DNA of 64,000 bases from Verrucomicrobium spinosum DSM 4136 = JCM 18804 (GTDB lineage: Bacteria; Verrucomicrobiota; Verrucomicrobiia; Verrucomicrobiales; Verrucomicrobiaceae), in the NCBI RefSeq assembly GCF_000172155.1, contig NZ_ABIZ01000001.1:6853105-6917104 (forward strand). Direction: 5' to 3'. Shown piece after piece: positions 34,992 through 42,727 of this stretch. Every line of letters begins with the position of its first letter. Positions within the stretch are counted from its first letter, which is position 1. A model generated the notes under the pieces. That model saw only the letters and a list, made by a program, of their open reading frames with translations. It was not told the origin of the DNA and made no database searches. The translations under genes were made by a program, and so were the position numbers.

Positions 34992-35420
34992 CTACTCTGA
35001 TGGAGAAGAAATTTGGGGGGGAGGGGCCTCCACCCCGGGGAGCGCCCTAGTTGGCTTCAAGTCACTCGCGAAGTTTTTAACTGGGAGGGTAACGCAATCA
35101 AAACCCGCAAGTGAAGTCACTTGGCTGACAAAAGCTCGAAGATAGGGGTAAGCGATCGCTGGAGCATTCGCTTTAGCGAAATGACTTATTTTGAAATCCT
35201 CCGTGATCGCTTCCTCTGTCTCAAAGAATGCCATGTACTTTAGCAGCATGACTCCCTCAGGCTTAAGGCATTGCTCAAGATTAAACGCGACTACAAACAA
35301 GGTCGGGCGCTCGTCCAAAAAAACTGGCGCATAACGTAGTTTTTCTACAAATGTGTCCGGCGCTGGATCGTGCCGGATCTCGAGTTCACGCACCCGAGTC
35401 TGAGTGAGCCTGAAAACCAT
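34992..35420 (-). CDS. SecB-like chaperone of a toxin-antitoxin-chaperone module
   Basis: 142 residues. The C-terminal half matches SecB: ISHFAKANAPAIAYPYLRAF, then VSQVTSLAGF and VTLPVKNF, compared with the SecB pattern of FPY-x-R then T-x-x-GGFPP-x-x-LPPINF. The beta-rich front (PTLFVVAFNLEQCLKP, LLKYMAFFETEE) fits the SecB core. SecB-like chaperones in TAC systems bind the C-terminus of the antitoxin and shield it from proteolysis. It starts 4 bases after the small antitoxin candidate, third in the operon. The last 25 residues are Pro-rich. The true chromosomal secB would lie elsewhere. Confidence 0.7.
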   Translation of the reverse strand: MVFRLTQTRVRELEIRHDPAPDTFVEKLRYAPVFLDERPTLFVVAFNLEQCLKPEGVMLLKYMAFFETEEAITEDFKISHFAKANAPAIAYPYLRAFVSQVTSLAGFDCVTLPVKNFASDLKPTRALPGVEAPPPQISSPSE

Positions 35421-35424
35421 CGGC

Positions 35425-35628
35425 CTACGCTGCTAGTGCGAGTTGATGACAGTACTGTGGCTCAAACTCCCACTGGCCCTCAAAAAGAGGCATCGGATCT
35501 TCAGGCCAGAAATCATCCATAGGAGCTTCCAACTCGAAACCAGCTTCTTCAAGGGCGCTGACAAGTTCAAGCTTCGTCATAGAAGCCAGCTTGGCGTCCA
35601 ATTCAGCGGTGAACTCTTCGATTGTCAT
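35425..35628 (-). CDS. Small acidic antitoxin candidate ending in LALAA
   Basis: 67 residues: a helical N-terminal half (MTIEEFTAELDAKLASMTKL) and an acidic, aromatic, Pro-rich tail (MDDFWPEDPMPLFEGQWEFE) that ends CHQLALAA. The final ALAA equals the end of the SsrA degradation tag read by ClpXP. The acidic charge and size suit a labile antitoxin. It begins within the toxin's stop (ATGA) and is followed by the SecB-like gene. In known TAC modules the antitoxin tail is both the degron and the chaperone-binding site. No known antitoxin family recognised. Confidence 0.6.
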   Translation of the reverse strand: MTIEEFTAELDAKLASMTKLELVSALEEAGFELEAPMDDFWPEDPMPLFEGQWEFEPQYCHQLALAA

Positions 35629-36182
35629 GACTGTGGTACGGTGAGAGGAGGGGGAATGGGGCCCGTTTTAACGATCAGAATACTGCTTTTGTCAATGCAT
35701 GTTTCGGGCCTAAGCACTGCAATAATACGGACGTTTGGAATGGTGGATCTAATATTATATACGCGTTCGACTTCAAATCTCGCGTTGCAATCGTTGATCA
35801 CCACATCGAAGCCCAGCTGCTTTGAGAGAAACTTAATAATTTTATTATCTTCATTTTCGCCTTTTTTTAAGCTAACCTCAGCCCTGATTTTTTCGCGGGT
35901 AACATTAAGCGCCTTTTTTCCATTCTCCGTTGTAACGTCAAACGGCTTCCGCGCCCTTATGCGGACTTTGATCACCGCAAATTCGCTATATTGAATCGAT
36001 GCCCTCCTGGATTGAGTAATGGCCCACTTTTCAGCCGAAGTTGCGCCATCTGAAATCGCATCACCGTAGAAGTACGCACCGGGGCCATACCAGAGATCCT
36101 TTCCATCTCGGACTTCAAACCCGTTTTCCAGGATGCTCGCAGAGTGTCTCGCATCAGTTCCATGGTACCCGTCGACTTCCAT
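35625..36182 (-). CDS. ADP-ribosyltransferase-like toxin candidate
   Basis: 185 residues from the ATG at 36182; a longer frame from TTG at 36269 is less likely because the fold starts at once. MEVDGYHGTDARHSASILENGF has the HGT motif of H-Y-class (PARP/diphtheria-toxin-like) ARTs, and LWYGPGAYFYGDAISD supplies the second-strand Tyr. SAEKWAITQSRRAS is the following helix. The C-terminal strands (NVRIIAVLRPE) complete the fold; the catalytic acid is not certain. Such enzymes transfer ADP-ribose from NAD to protein or nucleic acid. First gene of a three-gene minus-strand operon with a labile-looking partner and a SecB-like chaperone. AT-richer than its surroundings, suggesting transfer. Confidence 0.6.
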   Translation of the reverse strand: MEVDGYHGTDARHSASILENGFEVRDGKDLWYGPGAYFYGDAISDGATSAEKWAITQSRRASIQYSEFAVIKVRIRARKPFDVTTENGKKALNVTREKIRAEVSLKKGENEDNKIIKFLSKQLGFDVVINDCNARFEVERVYNIRSTIPNVRIIAVLRPETCIDKSSILIVKTGPIPPPLTVPQS

Positions 36183-36324
36183 ACTGAACTTGCCCAACCG
36201 CAGATTGTGGTTACACAAGCGGACAGCCCCGATAGCAGGCAGTACGGCCAAAATTGTGTTCTGGAGCAATCAATCGAATGAGCATAGGGCTCATTCTTAT
36301 CCCACACCATCATGTCATGACAAC

Positions 36325-36348
36325 AAAAAAGTCGCATCGTGGCGACTT
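36325..36348 (-). terminator. Terminator-like hairpin in the leader of the toxin operon
   Basis: On the minus strand AAGTCGC pairs with GCGACTT around a 6-base loop and is followed by a T-run. It lies about 140 bases upstream of the toxin ATG, where no upstream minus-strand gene needs a stop. It may be an attenuator, or insulate the operon. Confidence 0.5.
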
Positions 36349-36445
36349 GTTGTCCAAATCGCTCAGTTGACTGAGACGTCAAATCCACCTGAAGCTCTTT
36401 GCAAAGTTTGCAATCAGTTGCAAATTATCGAATCTCCTCGAAGTC

Positions 36446-36469
36446 GCATTCGCAACTCGTTGAGAATGT
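36446..36469. repeat. Left copy of a direct repeat flanking the GNAT module
   Basis: Matches 37480-37503 at 21 of 24 positions (core AACTCGTTGAGAATGT), with weaker similarity continuing about 30 bases upstream including TTGCAAA. The right copy abuts the 3' end of tRNA-Lys. Candidate attachment-site or arm-site duplication. Confidence 0.55.
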
Positions 36470-36678
36470 TTAGGGGGTGCCGATTCTCGGCTAACCGAGG
36501 AAGCCAAAAAAACGCATCCAGAATAGTCAGCGCCAGAAAGTGGCATCAACCTCAATTTGAAGTTTCAACGCATTGTCTTGAGCGCGGGTCAAAGAGTGTA
36601 CTGGTGCGCGAAAAGTTGCAGGATGTGCAATTAGCAGTTGCTAACCTGTATTTAAGGATACCATAAGCGCCGACAGCC

Positions 36679-36879
36679 ATGGCTTCTGAAATCTCACCAA
36701 CTCCGATCCTCTCTGGCGAGGATGCAGCCCGGTTCTTGAGCCGGTTGGAGCGTCGTGACGGGCCAGCTTTCGCTCCTACGCCAAAATTGGCAAATGCAAT
36801 CCGCCTTATCCGAGACCGAAGGGCCGCGGCTATTCGCCGTCAGAGATCCTGCGACCGGGTTTGCGCTGCAAAAGTGTAG
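36679..36879 (+). CDS. Minimal DUF1778-like antitoxin
   Basis: 66 residues. ILSGEDAARFLSRLERRDGP then APTPKLANAIRLIRDRR corresponds to the C-terminal, toxin-neutralising part of DUF1778/TacA antitoxins (compare DAERF-x-x-x-L-x-x-P-x-PN-x-x-L). The N-terminal ribbon-helix-helix half is missing in all frames, so it probably lacks DNA binding: truncated or naturally minimal. It overlaps the GNAT frame extensively, more than usual. Confidence 0.5.
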   Translation: MASEISPTPILSGEDAARFLSRLERRDGPAFAPTPKLANAIRLIRDRRAAAIRRQRSCDRVCAAKV

Positions 36880-37384
36880 TCATCTGCCCTTTTGCAGTTT
36901 CGATTGCGGTGATGCGGACCTTAACGAGTGGTTCCGCCAGGATGTGGTTGCGTCGACAGCTCGATTGATGACGCAAACGTATGCCCTTTTCCACGAAGGC
37001 GATACAGAAACGCTGGCGCTCGTCAGCGTGTGCAATGACGCCGTGCGCTTGGAGGATCTGCGAGACAACATAAGCATCCCCGAGGGGAAGCGTCATGACT
37101 GGCCAGCGGTGAAGATCGCTCGACTCGGAGTGTTGCGAGAGCTGCAACGGAACAACCTTGGCAGCCACGCAATAAACCTGCTGAAGCGCATGTTTATCAC
37201 CGAAAATAGGACGGGATGCAGAATCATGACAGTCGACGCTTACAACAAGCGAGACGTGATCAAATTCTACAGCCGGAACGGGTTTGAGCTCCTGGTTGAT
37301 CGAGACCAGGGCAATCCCACCCGAGCAATGTGGTTCGACCTTTTCAAGGTGGTCGAGGAGATGGCAATTCCCCAGTTGGCGTAG
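36755..37384 (+). CDS. GNAT acetyltransferase toxin (TacT/AtaT-like)
   Basis: 209 residues from the first start; ATG at 36791 or a later one is likelier since GNAT toxins begin near the FDCGD motif. FCSFDCGDADLNEWFRQDVV and TAQTY-like RLMTQTYALFHEGD match the N-terminal part, KIARLGVLRELQRNNLGSHA the acetyl-CoA binding loop, and DVIKFYSRNGFELL the conserved YE/NGF end. TacT-like toxins acetylate aminoacyl-tRNA and stop translation; the cognate antitoxin candidate overlaps its 5' end. The gene ends 119 bases before the tRNA gene. Confidence 0.7.
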   Translation: MTGQLSLLRQNWQMQSALSETEGPRLFAVRDPATGFALQKCSHLPFCSFDCGDADLNEWFRQDVVASTARLMTQTYALFHEGDTETLALVSVCNDAVRLEDLRDNISIPEGKRHDWPAVKIARLGVLRELQRNNLGSHAINLLKRMFITENRTGCRIMTVDAYNKRDVIKFYSRNGFELLVDRDQGNPTRAMWFDLFKVVEEMAIPQLA

Positions 37385-37479
37385 CAAGAAACCTCGCCCA
37401 GTTCCGATGTGCACTTGAGTTCAAAACTCAGGAAGGAGATTTGCAACAATTTGCAAAGTCATCGGAACTTTTCGGACTC

Positions 37480-37503
37480 ACATTCATAACTCGTTGAGAA
37501 TGT
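37480..37503. repeat. Right copy of the direct repeat, abutting tRNA-Lys
   Basis: See the left copy at 36446-36469. This copy ends at the first base of the tRNA's encoded CCA. A TTTGCAA motif recurs around both copies (36398-36426 and 37440-37456), as integrase arm sites do. Confidence 0.55.
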
Positions 37504-37577
37504 GGTGGGTTCGGTGGGGGTCGAACCCACGACCAAGAGATTAAGAGTCTCCTGCTCTACCACTGAGCTACAAACCC
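37503..37577 (-). tRNA. tRNA-Lys (CTT anticodon)
   Basis: Cloverleaf on the minus strand: acceptor GGGTTTG/CGAACCC (one G-T pair), D-arm with AGCTCAGTGGTAGAGC, anticodon stem GGAGA/TCTCT with loop CTCTTAA (anticodon CTT, codon AAG), T-arm GTGGG-TTCGACC-CCCAC, then A73 and encoded CCA. The 3' end faces the prophage, the usual orientation for a tyrosine-integrase attachment site. Confidence 0.95.
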
Positions 37578-38059
37578 AATTATTTTCCAGTGGGTGGGGA
37601 GTATGCTTTGAGTTTGAAGGAATGCAAGCAGAATGTGCAACTCATTGTGAACGAAGTGGTGGGAGACGCGTTGGGGAGGCGCGGGAGGTCCATCCGGCAC
37701 CTCCCGGACTGGCCCTGCCAAACCACCGCCCCCTTTTCCGCAGCAGGGTTGGAGTACCACTTTCAAGCGGAATCAGGAGGCGCGTGGCCCTTGAAGCTGC
37801 CTACGCGAAAAGTGTTCGGCCACCTTGGGGTGGCTTGGGTGTCCTCGGGAATGAATGGAAGCCATGGGACGTGCGGGAAGTGATTCCGCTTAAAAGCGGT
37901 ACTCCAACCCCGGTGCGAACTTTTTACAGACACCAATGCTCACATCGCCCTGCTGATGCCTTAGCAGCAACCGCCTGCCTCACCGATCCCGCCCCACTCC
38001 CGACCTCAGGTCTTGTGTCTTGTGTCTTCCAGTCTCGTGTCTCCCGCGCAGCGGGCTCC
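37578..38059. other. Intergenic region with hairpin repeats
   Basis: No gene. It holds a degenerate hairpin (gttggagtacc at 37748) and a perfect inverted copy at 37886-37909 (CCGCT-TAAA-AGCGG then tactccaacc), plus TCTTGTG heptamers near 38012-38026 and a CGCGCAGCGGGC palindrome near 38047. Confidence 0.6.
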
Positions 38060-38434
38060 CTACGCCGCAAAACTCTCGCCGCACGAGCAGGTCACCACGG
38101 CGTTCGGGTTCTTCACCTTGAACCCACCGCTCTGGAGGTCATCGCTGTAGTCCAACTCACTGCCGGAGACGAACAAGGCGCTCTTGGGATCGATCACCAC
38201 GCGCACGTCACTGGAGATCACCATGATGTCCCGATGGGCTGGCCCATCCACCAGGTCCATCTTGTACTGCAACCCCGAGCAGCCCCCGCCCACCACCGCG
38301 ATGCGCAGCGCCCCGTGCTCGGCGCGACCCTGCTTCTTCAACAGCCCCAGCAGCCTGTCCGAAGCATTCGGCAGGATCTTGATCAGCTTTTCGTTGCCAA
38401 TCTTGTAGGTGGGGGCAGGGGCGGGCGCGGTCAT
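38060..38434 (-). CDS. erpA: Iron-sulphur cluster insertion protein, ErpA/IscA (HesB) family
   Basis: 124 residues from the ATG at 38434 (MTAPAPAPTYKIGNEKLIKI); the ORF extends further but that part is unlike the family. The three conserved cysteines are present: GGGCSGLQYKM and the C-x-C of VTCSCGESF. A-type carriers accept Fe-S clusters and pass them to targets. Length is typical after a short extra N-terminus. It follows uvrD on the same strand and is the last gene before the tRNA. ErpA versus IscA cannot be told apart here. Confidence 0.85.
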   Translation of the reverse strand: MTAPAPAPTYKIGNEKLIKILPNASDRLLGLLKKQGRAEHGALRIAVVGGGCSGLQYKMDLVDGPAHRDIMVISSDVRVVIDPKSALFVSGSELDYSDDLQSGGFKVKNPNAVVTCSCGESFAA

Positions 38435-38482
38435 GGAAGGCGGGGACACAAGGTACAGTAACTTGGATACGCTGGGAGGGGA

Positions 38483-38595
38483 GGGAGAAGTGAAAAGTGG
38501 CAAGTAAAAAGTGAAAGGTCGGGCTTCGAACTGCCTTCGTGGCCTCCGGCAGCCTCTCTACTTTTCACTTTTCACTTTCAACTTTTTACTTTCCC
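38483..38595. repeat. Degenerate heptamer array between erpA and uvrD
   Basis: Runs of 7-base units such as TTTTCAC, TTTCAAC and TTTTTAC at 38558-38592, with their complement-type units (AAGTGAA, AAGTAAA) at 38488-38515. Belongs to the period-7 arrays found in several intergenic regions. Confidence 0.6.
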
Positions 38596-40593
38596 CTAAC
38601 TCATCTGCCGCCGCAGCGATGCAAAGAAATCCGCCGCATCCTCCGCAGACAGATCCTCCTTCATATAGGCCGCGTGGTCGAAGACCTCCACGTGCTTCTT
38701 GTCCAGCTCCTTGAGGAAACTGCTGGGCATGCACGTCTGCTTCTGGCCCCACTTCATGCGATAGCGGCAGTGGCTGAGCGTGAGGCGACGCATGGCGCGG
38801 GTGATGCCCACGTAGAAAAGGCGGCGTTCCTCGTCCTTGGTGCCCTCTTCAATGGAGCGCTTGTGCGGCAGAATGCCCTCCTCCAGACCCGGCAGCCACA
38901 CGATGGGGAACTCCAGCCCCTTGGACGCATGCATGGTGATCAGGCACACGCCGGTCTTCTTCGTGATGTCGTCCTTTTCCTCACGATCATCATTGAGGCT
39001 GGTCTCATCCAGGAAGTCCTGCAGGCTGCCTTTGTTGTCCCGTTCATCGAACCACGTGAGGGACTGCTTGAGCATCTTCAGGCCGATCTCCCAGTTCTCC
39101 ACATCGGTGGGCGTCTTCGCCAGCTTGGCCAGGTAGTCGCGATACCCCACCTCCACGATGAGCTTCTCCGCCAGCGGGGCCAGCTCCACCATCGGCTGGG
39201 CGGCATGCGCCTTGAAAAGATCGATGAAATCGATGAAATTACCCACCAGCATCTGCATGCGTTGGGTGAGGAGCGCCTGAAAAGCAGGATCCTTCAGTGC
39301 GGTGTAGATGCTGGTCTTCTTCGCGATCGAGTGATCCCGCGCCAGATCCGCCGTGCTGGTGCCAATGCCACGCGTGGGCGTATTCAGGATGCGCAGCAGG
39401 CTCACGTCGTCATCCGGGTTCGCCATCACGTGCAGATACGCCAGGATGTCCTTCACCTCCCGACGGTCGAAGAAGCTGCGCGCGCCCACAATGCGGTACG
39501 GGATCTTCTTCTTGCGGAACTCACTCTCCAGGATGCGGCTCTGGTCATTGGTGCGGAAGAGCACCGCCATGTCGTCAAACTTGTCGCCCTTGCGATTCGC
39601 CTCCAGCATCTCATCGCAGATGAGCTCCGCCTCCTCCTTGTCATCCTCCGCGAGGACCAGACGCACCGGCTGCGAGCCAGGGTTCTGGCTCCACAGGCTC
39701 TTCGGACGACGGCCCACGTTGTTCTTGATCAGGCTGTTCGCCGTGTGCAGGATCGGGGTGGTACTGCGGTAGTTCTCCTCCAGCTTGATGACCTTCGCCC
39801 CGGGGAAGAAGGACTCGAACTCGTTGATGTTCGTGATGTCCGCCCCGCGCCATCCGTAGATGGACTGGTCGTCATCGCCCACCACGCAGATGTTGTAGGG
39901 CTTGGCCACCAGGGCCCGCAGCAGACGCATCTGCAGCGTGTTGGTATCCTGGAACTCATCCACCATGGCATAGCGCAACTTCTGCTGCACTTGCTTGCGC
40001 ACGTCCTCATGCTCCTCCAGCAGCTCCACCGCCTTCAGCAGCAAGTCGTCAAAGTCCATCGCGTTCAAGGCGCGCAGCTCATCCGTGTAGAGCTGTAGCA
40101 GCGCGGCATCCAGGCTCTGGGCCGCATCTCCCAGACTGATGCCGTAGTTCTTGGCCTTGCTGATACGGCTCAACGCCACGTTCGCATCCAGGGACTCCTC
40201 CTTCGTCATGAGGCGCGCCAGGATCTTCTTCACCAGACTGATCTGCTCGCTCTGGCTGTAGATGCTGAAGTTCGTCTTGTAGCCAATCGCCTCCGCATGC
40301 ACGCGCAGCAGCTTCATGCAGAACGCGTGGAACGTGCCCAGCGTGATGTCCTTGCCCTTCGCCGGGCCGAGCATGTCCTTCACACGCTCGCGCATTTCAT
40401 TGGCCGCCTTGTTCGTGAAGGTTACGGAGAGGATGTTCGATGGCGAAATGCCCTCATCCACCATGTGCGCGATGCGCATGGTCACCGTACGCGTCTTGCC
40501 CGTGCCCGCACCCGCCAGGATCAGCACCGGGCCGTGAATCGTCTTCACGGCTTCACGTTGCGGCAGGTTGAGCTGGTCAAAGGCGAAGGACAT
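38596..40593 (-). CDS. uvrD: ATP-dependent 3'-5' DNA helicase, UvrD/PcrA/Rep family
   Basis: 665 residues. Superfamily-1 helicase for repair and replication restart. Walker A AGAGTGKT at 27-34 in ILAGAGTGKTRTVTMRIAHM; motif Ia TFTNKAANEMRERV; motif II VDEFQDTN; motif III VVGDDDQSIYGWRGAD; motif IV LEENYRST; motif V MHASKGLEFPIVWLPGLEEG; motif VI EERRLFYVGITRAMRRL. The order is complete. The C-terminus ends soon after motif VI without the longer PcrA tail. The gene lies downstream of the heptose/PurN fusion gene on the same strand. Confidence 0.93.
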   Translation of the reverse strand: MSFAFDQLNLPQREAVKTIHGPVLILAGAGTGKTRTVTMRIAHMVDEGISPSNILSVTFTNKAANEMRERVKDMLGPAKGKDITLGTFHAFCMKLLRVHAEAIGYKTNFSIYSQSEQISLVKKILARLMTKEESLDANVALSRISKAKNYGISLGDAAQSLDAALLQLYTDELRALNAMDFDDLLLKAVELLEEHEDVRKQVQQKLRYAMVDEFQDTNTLQMRLLRALVAKPYNICVVGDDDQSIYGWRGADITNINEFESFFPGAKVIKLEENYRSTTPILHTANSLIKNNVGRRPKSLWSQNPGSQPVRLVLAEDDKEEAELICDEMLEANRKGDKFDDMAVLFRTNDQSRILESEFRKKKIPYRIVGARSFFDRREVKDILAYLHVMANPDDDVSLLRILNTPTRGIGTSTADLARDHSIAKKTSIYTALKDPAFQALLTQRMQMLVGNFIDFIDLFKAHAAQPMVELAPLAEKLIVEVGYRDYLAKLAKTPTDVENWEIGLKMLKQSLTWFDERDNKGSLQDFLDETSLNDDREEKDDITKKTGVCLITMHASKGLEFPIVWLPGLEEGILPHKRSIEEGTKDEERRLFYVGITRAMRRLTLSHCRYRMKWGQKQTCMPSSFLKELDKKHVEVFDHAAYMKEDLSAEDAADFFASLRRQMS

Positions 40594-40699
40594 GGGCGGA
40601 GAAGTCGGGGGAAATGGGGGGCGCGAAGAATGGGCAGCAGGCTGAAAACTTCAAATGCCAAAGTTCAAACTTCAACCATCAAACTCAAAAGAGAACGCT

Positions 40700-40768
40700 C
40701 GATCCGCGCCATTCCGCATTCCGCATTCCGCATTCCGCATTCCGCATTCCTAATTCCTAATTCCTAAT
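40700..40768. repeat. Heptamer tandem array (GCATTCC then TAATTCC)
   Basis: CGCATTC is repeated about six times and then TAATTCC three times, all in the same 7-base register, in the gap between the fusion gene and uvrD. No gene in 40594-40775. Confidence 0.85.
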
Positions 40769-40775
40769 TTACCTC

Positions 40776-41951
40776 TCACCCCGTTGGCAGGCCGAGCTTG
40801 CGCCAGTCCGCCAGCACCTTCGGGTAGATCTCATGTTCCACGGTATGGATGCGCTCCAGCACCGCGTCTGCGGTATCGCCGATGTGAATGGGCACCTTCC
40901 CTTGCGCGAGAATGCGGCCACCATCGATCTCCGCGTTCACCAGGTGCACTGTGGCCCCCGTTTCCAGCTCCCCCTCCTCCAGCGCCTGCACCCAGGCCTC
41001 CTTGCCCTTGTACTTGGGCAGGAGAGAGGGGTGCACATTGACAATGCGGTCTGCGAACTCCGAGAGCAGCGGGTCTTTCAACACCCGCATGAAGCCCGCC
41101 AGCACCACCACCTGCACGTCATGGCGCTTCAGGTGATCGCAAATCTCCTTCTGCGCACTGGCTGGCAGCTTCCAGCCTGCGCCCCCGGCATCCACATGGA
41201 TCGTGCTCAGCCCAGCCTCCCGCGCCTTGCGGAGAATGCGCGAGTCCGCTTGGTCAGAGATCACCACCCGGATGTCCGCCTCCAGGTGCCCCTCCGCCAC
41301 CGCGCGATGGATCGCCTCGAAATTGCTCCCGTGGCCCGAACCCAGGATGCCAATGCGCAATGGGCCGGAGTCCTGGGTGGCGGCCCCTCCAGCTCTCTTG
41401 CCCGCGGGCGCGGCTGGGCTCTGCGCCCCCTGAGCCTGCCCCTGCTCCCCGGCCTTCACCCGTTTCAGCGTCGCCGTAGTGGAGCGTCCCGGCACCAGCG
41501 GCAGGATCTTGATCTCCGCCCCCACCTGGTCCAGCGCCGCCTTTTCCTCCGGATTCAGCGTCTCCACCGTGTAGTCGCCCCCTTTGGCGTACACATGCGG
41601 GGCAATGGCCTCGATCAGCTTCGTCACCCGCGGCTCTTCGAACTTCACCACCGCGTTCACGCACTCCAGCGCCATCAGGATCTCTGCGCGGTCCTCCTCC
41701 GTATTCACCGGGCGGGTCGGCCCCTTCAGTTCCCGCACGGAGGCGTCCGAGTTCAACGCCACCACCAGGGCATCCCCCAGCGCCCGCGCCTGGCGCAGGT
41801 AGCGCACATGCCCCGCATGCAGCAGGTCGAAGCACCCGTTCGTGAACACCAGCTTCTGCCCAAGTGCCTCAAGCTGAGCCCGGAACTCCCGCACCTGGTC
41901 CACAGTGCACAGCCAGGTTTCGGGTTCGAAGTCTTGCAAGGGATCAGTCAT
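40776..41951 (-). CDS. Fusion of heptose-1-phosphate adenylyltransferase (RfaE2-like) and GAR transformylase (PurN)
   Basis: 391 residues. Residues 30-165 are a cytidylyltransferase-fold domain: FTNGCFDLLHAGHVRYL with the HxGH motif at 45-48, then LVVALNSDASVRELKGPTRP and PHVYAKGGDYTVETL, as in the C-terminal half of HldE (ADP-heptose synthesis for lipopolysaccharide). Residues 166-203 are an Ala/Gly/Gln linker. Residues 204-391 are PurN: IGILGSGHGSNFEAI, VVVLAGFMRVL, the catalytic NVHPSLLPKYKG (Asn, His) and TGATVHLVNAEIDGG with the Asp. The kinase half of HldE is absent. The reactions belong to unrelated pathways (outer-membrane heptose and purine synthesis). The two halves are in one continuous frame. 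Whether both are active is unknown. Confidence 0.85.
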   Translation of the reverse strand: MTDPLQDFEPETWLCTVDQVREFRAQLEALGQKLVFTNGCFDLLHAGHVRYLRQARALGDALVVALNSDASVRELKGPTRPVNTEEDRAEILMALECVNAVVKFEEPRVTKLIEAIAPHVYAKGGDYTVETLNPEEKAALDQVGAEIKILPLVPGRSTTATLKRVKAGEQGQAQGAQSPAAPAGKRAGGAATQDSGPLRIGILGSGHGSNFEAIHRAVAEGHLEADIRVVISDQADSRILRKAREAGLSTIHVDAGGAGWKLPASAQKEICDHLKRHDVQVVVLAGFMRVLKDPLLSEFADRIVNVHPSLLPKYKGKEAWVQALEEGELETGATVHLVNAEIDGGRILAQGKVPIHIGDTADAVLERIHTVEHEIYPKVLADWRKLGLPTG

Positions 41952-42041
41952 GGGCGGCAGTGGCTACAGGGGGTCTGGGTGGGGTGCGAGGTGGGAAAAA
42001 GGGGCGACATACTGCCGCAGGATGGGGCGAGTTCAAGTCTC

Positions 42042-42089
42042 GGTAAATCGGTGGGGCGGTGATCCGGTAATTCAGTAAACCGGTGATTC
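42042..42089. repeat. Degenerate octamer array
   Basis: Six 8-base units of the type GGTRAWTC (ggtaaatc, ggtggggc, ggtgatcc, ggtaattc, agtaaacc, ggtgattc). The surrounding 41952-42355 holds no gene; 42130-42260 has a segment (gaacgacga, ggttattggaaac, ttggatgcc) that recurs at 52787-52877. Confidence 0.6.
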
Positions 42090-42355
42090 GTCGGCAGGGA
42101 GGCGGCATCGCGAGCCCTGAGCTCAGGTCTTGTGTCTCCCGCGCAGCACCCCCAAAGGCAGACATCTGAAGCTTGAACGACGAACCGCTTCCAGGTTATT
42201 GGAAACGCACCGGATCTCCCGGAAATCTCGCCATGCATTGGATGCCGTCAGCCGCGAGGCTGACGCACTGAAGTGCTGGACTACTTTGCCTGCTGCGGCT
42301 GCCCCTTCTCCATCACGCCTCCACCGCCCTGCCCACACTTCAAGGTTCAATGAAA

Positions 42356-42727
42356 CCACCGCTCCACCGCTCCACCGCTCCACCGCTCCACCGCTCCACC
42401 GCTCCACCGCTCCACCGCTCCACCGCTCCACCGCTCCACCGCTCCACCGCTCCACCGCTCCACCGCTCCACCGCTCCACCACTCCACCACTCCACCACTC
42501 CACCACTCCACCACTCCACCACTCCACCACTCCACCACTCCACCACTCCACCACTCCACCACTCCACCACTCCACCACTCCACCACTCCACCACTCCACC
42601 ACTCCACCACTCCACCACTCCACCACTCCACCACTCCACCGCTCCACCGCTCCACCGCTCCACCACTCCACCACTCCACCACTCCACCACTCCACCACTC
42701 CACCACTCCACCACTCCACCACCCCAC
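42356..42727. repeat. Nonamer tandem array (CCACCGCTC / CCACCACTC), about 41 copies
   Basis: Perfect 9-base tandem repeat with only one variable base, arranged in blocks: about 14 GCTC units, 18 ACTC units, 3 GCTC units and 7 ACTC units. Related shorter arrays lie at 48416-48448 and 51985-52133. All six frames are open, which gives false ORFs. It ends 140 bases upstream of the patatin gene. Confidence 0.95.

Noticed and set aside
37502-38461. 319-codon plus-strand frame
   Set aside because: Runs through the tRNA gene and antisense to erpA.
38539-40098. 519-codon plus-strand frame
   Set aside because: Antisense of uvrD.
42356-42727. CRISPR array
   Set aside because: Unit of 9 bases with no spacers and no cas genes.
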